From Cytophagales bacterium (GTDB taxonomy: Bacteria > Bacteroidota > Bacteroidia > Cytophagales > Cyclobacteriaceae), in assembly GCA_033344775.1 (NCBI GenBank), contig JAWPMT010000005.1:1657501-1721500 (forward strand): a stretch of DNA of 64,000 nt, given 5' to 3'. The stretch's first letter is position 1. Every line of letters begins with the position of its first letter. Shown here in pieces: positions 43,616 to 52,084 of the stretch. The notes under the pieces are model-generated. The model saw only the letters and a list, made by a program, of their open reading frames with translations, ran no database searches and had not been told where the DNA came from. A program made the translations under genes and the position numbers.

Positions 43616-43687
43616 GAGCTTAGGAAAGATCATAAGCACCAATTTAAAGACTTTCCAATTCTTAATTATTCAAACTTCGTTACAAGG

Positions 43688-46600
43688 CTAGTCCACTTTG
43701 ATAAAACGAATGATCTCATTCAATTGTACTCCATCAATTTTCAATAAGTAAGTGCCATTTTCCAAATCACCAACATAAATTCCAACCGAATCAAATACCT
43801 CGAGTAATTTCTTTCCAGAAAGATCAACGACTTGCAGTCTGACATTTGACAGAGCCCTCTCCGGCGTATTGATTGTTAAAATTTCTGACACAGGATTAGG
43901 AAATACATTTAATTCAATATGCTCGTGTTCTACACTTGTAATGGTTTCCAACTCATCTGTAACAGTGATCGATAATTCTAATTGGTCAGATAACTCTCCG
44001 TCTGATACGTTTATTATCAACTCAAATTCATTATCCATATCCTCATCGCCTGGATTCTCAAAGTCTGGCGCATTCTTAAATATCAAAACTCCTGTCGAAC
44101 CATCTATCTCGAATTGGCTTTCGTCAGAACCTCCAGATAAAGAATAAGTCAAGCTATTGCTTTCTGGATCAGTAGCTGTCACAGTGGTTACGGCTGTGGT
44201 GTTCTCAATAATTGAGGCAGTCGAGTTTGATGTAATGGAGGGCGATTCATTTTCATCCACTACCATGATGCTCAAGGGCTGGTTGATGGCATTCGTTCCA
44301 TCACTTATCCCTACTTCTAATTCGTAAATATTGTCCATATTCTCATCGACTGGATTCTCAAAGTCTGGCGCATTCTTAAACATCAAAACTCCCGTTGAAC
44401 CATCTATCTCGAACTGGCTTTCGTCAAAACCTCCAGATAAAGAATAAGTCAAGCTATTGCTTTCTGGATCAGTAGCTGTTACAGTGGTTACGGCTGTGGT
44501 GTTCTCAATAATTGAGGCCGTCGAGTTTGATGTAATGGAGGGCGATTCATTTTCATCCACTACCATGATGCTCAAGGGCTGGTTGATGGTATTGGTTCCA
44601 TCACTTATCCCTACTTCTAATTCGTAAATATTGTCCATATCCTCATCGCCTGGATTCTCAAAGTCTGGCGCATTTTTAAACATCAAAACTCCCGTTGAAC
44701 CATCTATCTCGAATTGGCTTTCGTCAGAACTTCCAGATAAAGAAAAAGTTAAGCTATTGCTTTCTGGATCATTAGCTGTTACAGTGGTTACGGCTGTGGT
44801 GTTCTCAATAATTGAGGCCGTCGAGTTTGATGTAATGGAGGGCGATTCATTTTCATCCACTACCATGATGCTCAAGCGCTGGTTGATGGTATTGGTTCCA
44901 TCACTTATCCCTACTTCTAATTCGTAAATATTGTCCATATTCTCATCGACTGGATTCTCAAAATCTGGCGCATTTTTAAACATCAAAACTCCCGTTGAAC
45001 CATCTATCTCGAACTGGCTTTCGTCAAAACCTCCAGATAAAGAAAAAGTTAAGCTATTGCTTTCTGGATCATTAGCTGTTACAGTGGTTACGGCTGTGGT
45101 GTTCTCAATAATTGAGGCAGTCGAGTTTGATGTAATGGAGGGGGACTCATTTTCATCAATTATCATGATGCTCAAGGGCTGGTTGATGGCATTCGATCCA
45201 TCACTTATCCCTACTTCTAATTCGTAAATATTGTCCATATTCTCATCGACTGGATTCTCAAAGTCTGGCGCATTCTTAAACATCAAAACTCCCGTTGAAC
45301 CATCTATCTCGAACTGGCTTTCGTCAAAACCTCCAGATAAAGAATAAGTCAAGCTATTGCTTTCTGGATCAGTAGCTGTTACAGTGGTTACGGCTGTGGT
45401 GTTCTCATTAATTGAGGCAGTCGAGTTTGATGTAATGGAGGGCGATTCATTTTCATCCACTACCATGATGCTCAAGGGCTGGTTGATGGCATTCGTTCCA
45501 TCACTTATCCCTACTTCTAATTCGTAAATATTGTCCATATTCTCATCGACTGGATTCTCAAAGTCTGGCGCATTCTTAAACATCAAAACTCCCGTTGAAC
45601 CATCTATCTCGAACTGGCTTTCGTCAAAACCTCCAGATAAAGAATAAGTCAAGCTATTGCTTTCTGGATCAGTAGCTGTTACAGTGGTTACGGCTGTGGT
45701 GTTCTCATTAATTGAGGCAGTCGAGTTTGATGTAATGGAGGGGGACTCATTTTCATCAATTATCATGATGCTCAAGGGCTGGTTGATGGCATTCGTTCCA
45801 TCACTTATCCCTACTTCTAATTCGTAAATATTGTCCATATTCTCATCGACTGGATTCTCAAAGTCTGGCGCATTCTTAAACATCAAAACTCCCGTTGAAC
45901 CATCTATCTCGAACTGGCTTTCGTCAAAACCTCCAGATAAAGAATAAGTCAAGCTATTGCTTTCTGGATCATTAGCTGTTACAGTGGTTACGGCTGTGGT
46001 GTTCTCATTAATTGAGGCAGTCGAGTTTGATGTAATGGAGGGGGACTCATTTTCATCAATTATCATGATGCTCAAGGGCTGGTTGATGGCATTCGTTCCA
46101 TCACTTATCCCTACTTCTAATTCGTAAATATTGTCCATATTCTCATCGACTGGATTCTCAAAGTCTGGCGCATTCTTAAACATCAAAACTCCCGTTGAAC
46201 CATCTATCTCGAACTGGCTTTCGTCAAAACCTCCAGATAAAGAATAAGTCAAGCTATTGCTTTCTGGATCATTAGCTGTTACAGTGGTTACGGCTGTGGT
46301 GTTCTCATTAATTGAGGCAGTCAAGTTTGATGAAATGGAGGGGGACTCATTTTCATCAATTATCGTAATCGAAAGTGATTGAGTAGAAGTATTCGAACCA
46401 TCCGAGGCATGTAGAACCACTTCGTATGCATTATCTTCATCTTCATCAATAGGAACCTCAAAATCCGGTGAAAAAGTGAAGGACAGTTCACCGGTTGCAG
46501 GATCTACCAAGAAGAAGTCTAAATCTGCACCGGCATAAATTGAAAAGGTAACATCAGAACCTTCTGGATCCGCTGCAGAGAGGCTGATAACGTTATTGAG

Positions 46601-49600
46601 ATTTTCAATCATCTCGAAGACAGTATTTGAAGAAAAGACTGGTGCCTCATCAACATCAGTTACCTCAATTGAAAAAGCCTGAGTCACATGAAAAGTCCCG
46701 TCAGATGCCTGAACCTCTACTTCATAAATATTATCGCCATCGGTATCAGCAGGTGATTCAAAATTTGGGAGCTCACTAAATGAAAGCTTACCTGATGAAG
46801 CGTCGATGGAAAAATATTCCAAGTCAACTCCGTCAATGACCGTGTAAGTAAGGTCGTCATTTTCAGGGTCGAATGCTTGAAGAGCCAGTGAACTTTCGTT
46901 TTCCGAAGTAAGTTGCATCGCCGAAATCTCAAAAGATGGTGCCTCATTTGCATCCGTTACACTAACCGTCACTTCATGACTTCTTGTATTGTAAAGGTCC
47001 CTGGCGGCAACAACAATTTCATAATTGTTATCCTGATCCGCATCTAAAGGATTCTCAAAGTCCTGTACAGAAAAGGACAATTCCCCAGTAAGACCATTTA
47101 TCTCAAAAAACGAGACATCCGGTCCACTCAGAGAGTAAGAAAGCTCGGAAGAAGTGTATCCATCTATGTCCAAGGTATATTGAGATTCTTGATTCTCTTT
47201 GGCAAACAAATTAGCGGGAGATAGTACAAAACCCGGTTCTACTTCAGGTATTACACTTACAGTAATCCAACCCGAATCATTGATTTCCCCATCGGATACA
47301 GTTACTATGACGGAACCAGTGGTTTCAGCATGTGAATCCAACAAATCAGGCTGCTCTAAAACGAGTTCTTGTGTTACAGGATTCACCGAAAAAGCAGCTG
47401 CCAGTGTTCCGCCTAAAGTGAATGAAAGCTCAAGCTCACCTGCATAAATAACATCCAATTTCAAAGGGCGATAGCCCTGAACCTCATTCTCAGCTATATT
47501 AACACGATCCTGTGAAACCCAAATGCACTTCTGTCCAAAATCTGATATGTTCCAACCATGATCGTTGACCAAAGTGTTCTTAGCGGATTCACTATCACAA
47601 TAAAATCCAAAACGGCTAACCTTCAGATTCTCAGGCACATTGTCCAGAGCTGACCAGGCCCGCAGCGTAGCATCGTAATTCGAATAAGATAAACTTAAAA
47701 ATGAGAAATCTGTAGAAAATGCAGAAGCAACAGCGCTGGAAATGTCCCAACCCTCAAATGATTGATCAAGAGATACTGCCACTTCGAAAATACCTCCAAA
47801 ATCTGTCACCCGACTAACATCCCAACCATTTAGAGGTTGATTGAAATCAAATGCGAAATCAAACATGCTACGCATAGTAGCGACATTGCTTACGTCCCAG
47901 TCATTTAATGCCTGATTAAATCTGTAGGCACTTTTAAAAGCATAGCTCATGTCCTCTACGTTTGACACATCCCAATCATGAAGTGGCTGGTTGTATTCTA
48001 TTGCTCCTTCGAACAAGCGATGAATTGTTTTGACGAAAGAAACATCCCAATGATTGATATCACTATTGAAAGATGTCGCTCCTGAGAACATCCTGGTTAA
48101 ATCAATCACTCCAGAAAGGTCCGGGGCGTCTGTGGCTGAAATGTTCAACTGCGTACATCCGTAAAATGCATTTTTCATGGAAGTCCACTTCTGATCTCCC
48201 CATTGCATGATATCTATGATTTTATCTTTATCTCCCTCGTTGTTGAAAAGAATTCTAGGAAATATCCCAGTGATAATTACCTCATAGATCCCAGGCTGAT
48301 CATAGGTATGAGTAATGGTATTGGTGATAGACTCATCTGTGCTACCATCTCCCCAATCCACATTGAAATTAAAACCGCCACTGGAAGCGGGTATTGTAAT
48401 TTGATCAGCTGCTGAGGCTCCTGGATTATTGGTTTTCCACTTTGTGACAAACGCGACAGTGGAGACTTGATCGAGGCATAACTTTTCATCATTGAAAAAA
48501 GTCCACGCATGTTCATTGATCAATGATTGTCGAGCGGACTCAGACTCACAATAAGTGACCTCTATATTATCAAACAATATCGAATTTGGAGGAATAGTGA
48601 GTGCTGACCAACCAGTAATTGTCTCATCATAATTTTCTACGGAAATGACAGAATTGGTAAACATAAAAACCATGGATTCTGCATTACTTATGTCCCAATT
48701 TCCCAAAGCCTGATTAAACTGGAGGGAATTGGAGAACATCCTCAAAAAAAAGTTTCCACTACTCACATCCCATTTCTCTAAAGCCTGGTTGAAAGCATGT
48801 GAACTGGAAAAGGCAGCCTCAAAATCAGTTACTCTGGAAACATCCCAGTTACTTAAAGGTTGATTAAATGTACGTGTATTTGCGAATGTCCAACTCAAGT
48901 CAGTTAAACTTGACGTTATCCAGTTGTTCAATGGTTGATCGAAATCCCAGGCCCGATTGAACATATTGGACATGGTTTGCACTGAGCTAACATCCCAATT
49001 ATTCAGAGGTTGATCAAATCTGATTGTCTGATAAAAGAGGTAACTCATGTCGGAAACACGCCCCACATTCCAAGCCTCCAAAGGTTGATTAAAGCTTGTG
49101 GCTCCCCGAAACAATTCCCCCATTTTTTCGATCTGGCTCACATTCCAGTGACCTATGGGTTGATTAAATGACCGACAGTCATAGAACATCCCAGACATAT
49201 CCGTTACAAGAGATAAGTCAGGAGCATCTACTGCGAATACCTTCAAATTCTCACAGCCTTTGAAGGCATTGCTCATGGATTCCCATGTTATATCTCCCCA
49301 CTGATTGACAAATAGCAGTTTGTTTCGATCACCACTTCCGTTAAAAAAAATTCGTGGAAAATCTCCAGTTATCGTAACCACATATTTACCCGCTTCTGCG
49401 TATGTATGTGTAATATCTCCAGTAACACCCGTATCCATCATGCCGTCTCCCCAATCCACGGAATAATTGTATCCCGAACCAGTAGTAGGAATCGTAATTT
49501 GATTTGATCCTGAAATACCAGCTATTTGAGTGTTCCACGTTGACACAAAAGCACTAGGGGTGAGGCAAGCTTGAACGTCTCCATTAATTATCCAGGAAAA

Positions 49601-50644
49601 GTTGTCGATCAGTCTTTGACGAGCTGTGGATCCGGCGCAAAAGGGTAAATTACTTACAGAAAGGTTTATACCTGAGGGGGGTGTGGTTAGGTTTCCCCAT
49701 CCAATAAGTGTCGCATCGTAATTTATTTGTGAAATGGAAGTACCGTTAAAAATAGCGTCTATTTCAGTGACATTGGAAATATCCCAATCTCCAAGTGATT
49801 GATTAAATGCACTTGCCAAAGAGAAAAGGTCTTGCATACTTTCAACGCTGCTAACATTCCAGGTAGAGACATCCTGATTGAAATGATTGGCTTCCTGAAA
49901 CAGGAAATTGATATTTTTCGCATTGCTTAAGTCCCAATCTCTTAATGGTTGATTGAAGCTGGCAGCTCGATGGAACATCCATTCCAGGATCTCTGCAGAT
50001 GACATGTCCCAATTGTTTAAAGGTTGATTGAAGGAGCTAGCTTCTGAAAATGCAAATGCAAAATTCACGACGGAACTAACGTCCCAATCACTGATATTTT
50101 GATTAAAATTCGTAGCTCTCCTAAAGAGCTCCTCCATGTCGGTCACATTGCTTACATCCCAGTGGTTAATGGGATCATTAAATACTGTAGCCCCATCAAA
50201 CATCTTTTTCATGCTGGTTACTCTACTCAAATCAGGGGCATCCGTGGCCGAAACCCTTAAGTTAGTGCAGCCCCTAAAACCTTCTTCCATGGAAGACCAT
50301 GCGATATCTCCCCATTGTTGTACCTCAAGAATTTTCTTTTGATCTGAAATATAATTGAAGAAAATCCGGGGAAACCCCCCTGATATTTTTATGGTGTATA
50401 TGCCTTTGGCATCATAGGTATGTGAAACATCACCATTCCTATTATGTTCCACTTCGCCATCTCCCCAATCAATTGTAAAGTCATATCCTTCCCCGATGGT
50501 ATTTATAAATACCTGATTTTCTGCTGATATTCCAGGATTATCCGTTTTCCAAACGGTAATAAATTCACTTTGTGCTGAAAGCTGGTTAACAACACCAATA
50601 AACATTAATAAATAGCAAATCAATTTGCTCGAAACGCCTCTCAT
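43688..50644 (-). CDS. Giant surface protein: DUF285 blocks, cadherin-like repeats, T9SS sorting domain
   Basis: A 2318-residue exported protein with a signal peptide ending LSAQS (about 25 residues). Residues 27-360, 362-724 and 728-1043 are three homologous blocks. Each starts with a PKD-like strand set (FTIDWGDG, HTYDAKG) and continues with BspA/DUF285 repeats (WDVSNVTDMEELF, FNQPLNNWDVS). Residues 1044-1428 hold about four diverged cadherin-like domains. Residues 1429-2229 are eight almost identical 100-residue cadherin-like repeats with calcium-binding motifs (DENESP, DPESN). Residues 2240-2318 form the type IX secretion sorting domain (LNVFPNP, then VVDLSGKKL). It should be a cell-surface adhesin. 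Confidence 0.95.
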   Translation of the reverse strand: MRGVSSKLICYLLMFIGVVNQLSAQSEFITVWKTDNPGISAENQVFINTIGEGYDFTIDWGDGEVEHNRNGDVSHTYDAKGIYTIKISGGFPRIFFNYISDQKKILEVQQWGDIAWSSMEEGFRGCTNLRVSATDAPDLSRVTSMKKMFDGATVFNDPINHWDVSNVTDMEELFRRATNFNQNISDWDVSSVVNFAFAFSEASSFNQPLNNWDMSSAEILEWMFHRAASFNQPLRDWDLSNAKNINFLFQEANHFNQDVSTWNVSSVESMQDLFSLASAFNQSLGDWDISNVTEIDAIFNGTSISQINYDATLIGWGNLTTPPSGINLSVSNLPFCAGSTARQRLIDNFSWIINGDVQACLTPSAFVSTWNTQIAGISGSNQITIPTTGSGYNYSVDWGDGMMDTGVTGDITHTYAEAGKYVVTITGDFPRIFFNGSGDRNKLLFVNQWGDITWESMSNAFKGCENLKVFAVDAPDLSLVTDMSGMFYDCRSFNQPIGHWNVSQIEKMGELFRGATSFNQPLEAWNVGRVSDMSYLFYQTIRFDQPLNNWDVSSVQTMSNMFNRAWDFDQPLNNWITSSLTDLSWTFANTRTFNQPLSNWDVSRVTDFEAAFSSSHAFNQALEKWDVSSGNFFLRMFSNSLQFNQALGNWDISNAESMVFMFTNSVISVENYDETITGWSALTIPPNSILFDNIEVTYCESESARQSLINEHAWTFFNDEKLCLDQVSTVAFVTKWKTNNPGASAADQITIPASSGGFNFNVDWGDGSTDESITNTITHTYDQPGIYEVIITGIFPRILFNNEGDKDKIIDIMQWGDQKWTSMKNAFYGCTQLNISATDAPDLSGVIDLTRMFSGATSFNSDINHWDVSFVKTIHRLFEGAIEYNQPLHDWDVSNVEDMSYAFKSAYRFNQALNDWDVSNVATMRSMFDFAFDFNQPLNGWDVSRVTDFGGIFEVAVSLDQSFEGWDISSAVASAFSTDFSFLSLSYSNYDATLRAWSALDNVPENLKVSRFGFYCDSESAKNTLVNDHGWNISDFGQKCIWVSQDRVNIAENEVQGYRPLKLDVIYAGELELSFTLGGTLAAAFSVNPVTQELVLEQPDLLDSHAETTGSVIVTVSDGEINDSGWITVSVIPEVEPGFVLSPANLFAKENQESQYTLDIDGYTSSELSYSLSGPDVSFFEINGLTGELSFSVQDFENPLDADQDNNYEIVVAARDLYNTRSHEVTVSVTDANEAPSFEISAMQLTSENESSLALQAFDPENDDLTYTVIDGVDLEYFSIDASSGKLSFSELPNFESPADTDGDNIYEVEVQASDGTFHVTQAFSIEVTDVDEAPVFSSNTVFEMIENLNNVISLSAADPEGSDVTFSIYAGADLDFFLVDPATGELSFTFSPDFEVPIDEDEDNAYEVVLHASDGSNTSTQSLSITIIDENESPSISSNLTASINENTTAVTTVTANDPESNSLTYSLSGGFDESQFEIDGSTGVLMFKNAPDFENPVDENMDNIYELEVGISDGTNAINQPLSIMIIDENESPSITSNSTASINENTTAVTTVTANDPESNSLTYSLSGGFDESQFEIDGSTGVLMFKNAPDFENPVDENMDNIYELEVGISDGTNAINQPLSIMIIDENESPSITSNSTASINENTTAVTTVTATDPESNSLTYSLSGGFDESQFEIDGSTGVLMFKNAPDFENPVDENMDNIYELEVGISDGTNAINQPLSIMVVDENESPSITSNSTASINENTTAVTTVTATDPESNSLTYSLSGGFDESQFEIDGSTGVLMFKNAPDFENPVDENMDNIYELEVGISDGSNAINQPLSIMIIDENESPSITSNSTASIIENTTAVTTVTANDPESNSLTFSLSGGFDESQFEIDGSTGVLMFKNAPDFENPVDENMDNIYELEVGISDGTNTINQRLSIMVVDENESPSITSNSTASIIENTTAVTTVTANDPESNSLTFSLSGSSDESQFEIDGSTGVLMFKNAPDFENPGDEDMDNIYELEVGISDGTNTINQPLSIMVVDENESPSITSNSTASIIENTTAVTTVTATDPESNSLTYSLSGGFDESQFEIDGSTGVLMFKNAPDFENPVDENMDNIYELEVGISDGTNAINQPLSIMVVDENESPSITSNSTASIIENTTAVTTVTATDPESNSLTYSLSGGSDESQFEIDGSTGVLIFKNAPDFENPGDEDMDNEFELIINVSDGELSDQLELSITVTDELETITSVEHEHIELNVFPNPVSEILTINTPERALSNVRLQVVDLSGKKLLEVFDSVGIYVGDLENGTYLLKIDGVQLNEIIRFIKVD
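43960..46359 (-). repeat. Eight tandem 300-bp repeats inside the giant surface gene
   Basis: Exactly 300-bp units repeat eight times, seen by the recurring motif CTCATTTTCATC near 46347, 46047, 45747, 45447, 45147, 44847, 44547 and 44247. Units differ at only a few sites, including many silent positions. Recurrent variants (INEN/IIEN, AND/ATD, YSLSGGF/FSLSGSS, VDENM/GDEDM) are shuffled between units. The last unit diverges at its C-terminal end. Confidence 0.95.
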
Positions 50645-50668
50645 TGTTTGAATAGTTTAGTCTTCATT

Positions 50669-50676
50669 CAAACTTA
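50669..50676 (-). promoter_or_regulatory. Candidate -7 element of the giant surface gene
   Basis: On the minus strand TAAGTTTG matches the Bacteroidota -7 consensus TAnnTTTG exactly, 24 bp before the start codon. A TTG at 50691-50693 (minus strand) lies only 14 bp upstream, shorter than the usual 19 bp, so the -33 element is doubtful. Confidence 0.4.
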
Positions 50677-50720
50677 ACGAATATTCAGATCAAGGGTAGT
50701 CGCTTTATGAACAGAAGCTC

Positions 50721-50728
50721 TACATTTG
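50721..50728 (+). promoter_or_regulatory. Candidate -7 element of the NTF2-like gene
   Basis: TACATTTG matches TAnnTTTG exactly, ending 4 bp before the ATG at 50733. If used, transcription would begin at or next to the start codon and the mRNA would be nearly leaderless. No clear -33 TTG is seen. Confidence 0.35.
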
Positions 50729-50732
50729 AGAG

Positions 50733-51167
50733 ATGGCCAATTCCCCGTTACCTCGCTGGCATGAGCTGGTAGAAAAGCAAGACATCTCCATCTTCGACGA
50801 GATCTTCCATGATGATTGTGTGTTCTATTCTCCCCTGGTTTTCCAACCCAAGGAAGGCAAAGCGCTTACCAAGCAATTCTTGTCAGCGGCTGCAAGAATG
50901 TTCAATGAAGCAGAGCATTTTACCTATGTAAAGGAAGTGGTCGATGAACAAAGTGCCGTGTTGGTTTTCCATTCAAAAATCGAGGGTATTTTCATTGAAG
51001 GCATTGACATGATCACCTGGGATGAGCAAGGTCTGATCACCGAATTCAAAGTGTTCATACGGCCGATGAAGGGCATCATGAAAGTCGCCGCTACCATGCA
51101 AAAGCAATTGGGACTCAAAGGACCGACCTTTGGGCAACGGCTAAAGATGTTGTTTAGTGGGGGGTGA
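50733..51167 (+). CDS. NTF2-like (SnoaL-type) protein
   Basis: A 144-residue protein with the cone-shaped NTF2/SnoaL fold: an N-terminal helix WHELVEKQDISIFDEIFHDDCVF, then FYSPLVFQP, a long central helix, and strands SAVLVFHSKIEGIFIEGIDMITWDEQGLITEFKVF-like in series. The typical DMITWDEQGLITEF motif of polyketide-cyclase-like members is present. Such proteins act as cyclases, isomerases or ligand carriers; the role is not predictable. It is divergent from the giant surface gene and shares an 88-bp promoter region with it. Confidence 0.9.
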   Translation: MANSPLPRWHELVEKQDISIFDEIFHDDCVFYSPLVFQPKEGKALTKQFLSAAARMFNEAEHFTYVKEVVDEQSAVLVFHSKIEGIFIEGIDMITWDEQGLITEFKVFIRPMKGIMKVAATMQKQLGLKGPTFGQRLKMLFSGG

Positions 51168-51264
51168 ATCCCTTTTTAAGGCAGCAACTCATCAAACTAA
51201 ATCGCCAAAAGAGATACCCTAGTCAGGCACTCGGTCTTTTTTGCCCTCCTATCAGAACTTAAGG

Positions 51265-51300
51265 TCAAAAAAACCCCTGCCGGGCGCCCGGGATGACGAT
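51265..51300 (-). terminator. GC-rich palindrome, possible minus-strand terminator
   Basis: The 12-bp palindrome CCGGGCGCCCGG (51280-51291) stands out by base composition from its AT-rich surroundings. Read on the minus strand it is followed by CAGGGG and then seven T, directly downstream of the minus-strand gene ending at 51307. The stem is short, so its terminator function is uncertain. Confidence 0.4.
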
Positions 51301-51306
51301 TTTAGC

Positions 51307-51654
51307 TCAACTCAATTTCTGTTTCAGGAATAAGCCGATCTCTTTTTGGAGTATATTACTGTGTGCTGGATAACCAATGCCTTCCTTGAACATGAAGGGC
51401 AAGAAAAGAATTGCTAATTCCGTCATGCCCAGAAACATCAATAGGCTACCAAAAGCACTTGGAGGTGTCCAATGGATAGAAAGTTCATTTTTATCTACAG
51501 AGATCTGCGCTCCTACCAGGGTTGATTTACCAACGATGATGCTTTGCTTGCCTGCTCCATAAGTTCGGACAGAATATTTTTCTGAAAATCGATCTTTAAG
51601 GATAGCTGTCAATTCAGGAATAGAGGGCAGTTGCTTAGAAAATTCGATCCTCAC
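51307..51654 (-). CDS. Hypothetical protein with a central hydrophobic segment
   Basis: A 115-residue protein. Residues 1-65 look like a small alpha-beta domain (IPELTAILKDRFSEKYSVRTYGAGKQSIIVGK). A hydrophobic segment follows at about 66-88 (FGSLLMFLGMTELAILFLPF), and the C-terminal helix is basic. It may be a membrane-anchored cytosolic domain. I recognise no family. It is 72 bp downstream of the DUF2185 gene on the same strand and may share its transcript. Confidence 0.65.
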   Translation of the reverse strand: MRIEFSKQLPSIPELTAILKDRFSEKYSVRTYGAGKQSIIVGKSTLVGAQISVDKNELSIHWTPPSAFGSLLMFLGMTELAILFLPFMFKEGIGYPAHSNILQKEIGLFLKQKLS

Positions 51655-51726
51655 GTCTTTAGTAGTTGGTTATCTTTTTTTGTGAATACGTCAAAAAACA
51701 AAACAAGTTTATCCTCATTCATTTGA

Positions 51727-52047
51727 TCACGGTAAATTCCTTCCTAATGCTCGTTCAAATTCACTTCCAAAGGGCGCATCTAAATAAGGAAGAACAGCAC
51801 CGTCGTAATTAACGATCGTATTTATGTCGTAAACAGAAGTATTAATTGGATCATTGACGTAATCATCAGACTCATCTCCAGCAAAAAAGCGCCAGCCACT
51901 GTCGACATCCAGAGTTGGAGCTTCCCGATACATATATCCTATTTTATCTCCTTGAACTGTGATTCGATCTGTGGCAAAGCAAGCCCCTCTGTTCGGGGCA
52001 GTTTCAATAATCTCTTCCCTACCTAGTTTTAATGTTTTCTTGGTCAT
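51727..52047 (-). CDS. DUF2185 (Imm33-like) protein
   Basis: A 106-residue protein closely following the DUF2185 pattern: CFATDRITVQGDKIGYMYRE, DSGWRFFAGDESDDYV, YDINTIVNYDGAVLPYLDAPFGSEFER. Related proteins are annotated as Imm33-type immunity proteins, and others stand alone in genomes. No toxin gene is adjacent, so an immunity role is not supported here. It lies 37 bp after the permease gene on the same strand, possibly as the last part of that transcript. Confidence 0.88.
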   Translation of the reverse strand: MTKKTLKLGREEIIETAPNRGACFATDRITVQGDKIGYMYREAPTLDVDSGWRFFAGDESDDYVNDPINTSVYDINTIVNYDGAVLPYLDAPFGSEFERALGRNLP

Positions 52048-52084
52048 CTTCTATAAAGATAACAGTTACCTCAAGGATGGACAT

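Noticed and set aside
44631-45227. Two long plus-strand open frames opposite the repeats
   Set aside because: They are antisense shadows of the repeat units with no start context or domain, and they recur with the repeat period.
43960-46359. Repeat array that might be taken for a CRISPR or satellite array
   Set aside because: The 300-bp units are in frame, have no unique spacers and encode cadherin-like domains of one large protein.
51727-52047. Immunity gene of a polymorphic toxin locus
   Set aside because: The DUF2185 protein resembles Imm33, but no toxin or secretion gene lies next to it; it trails a permease operon.
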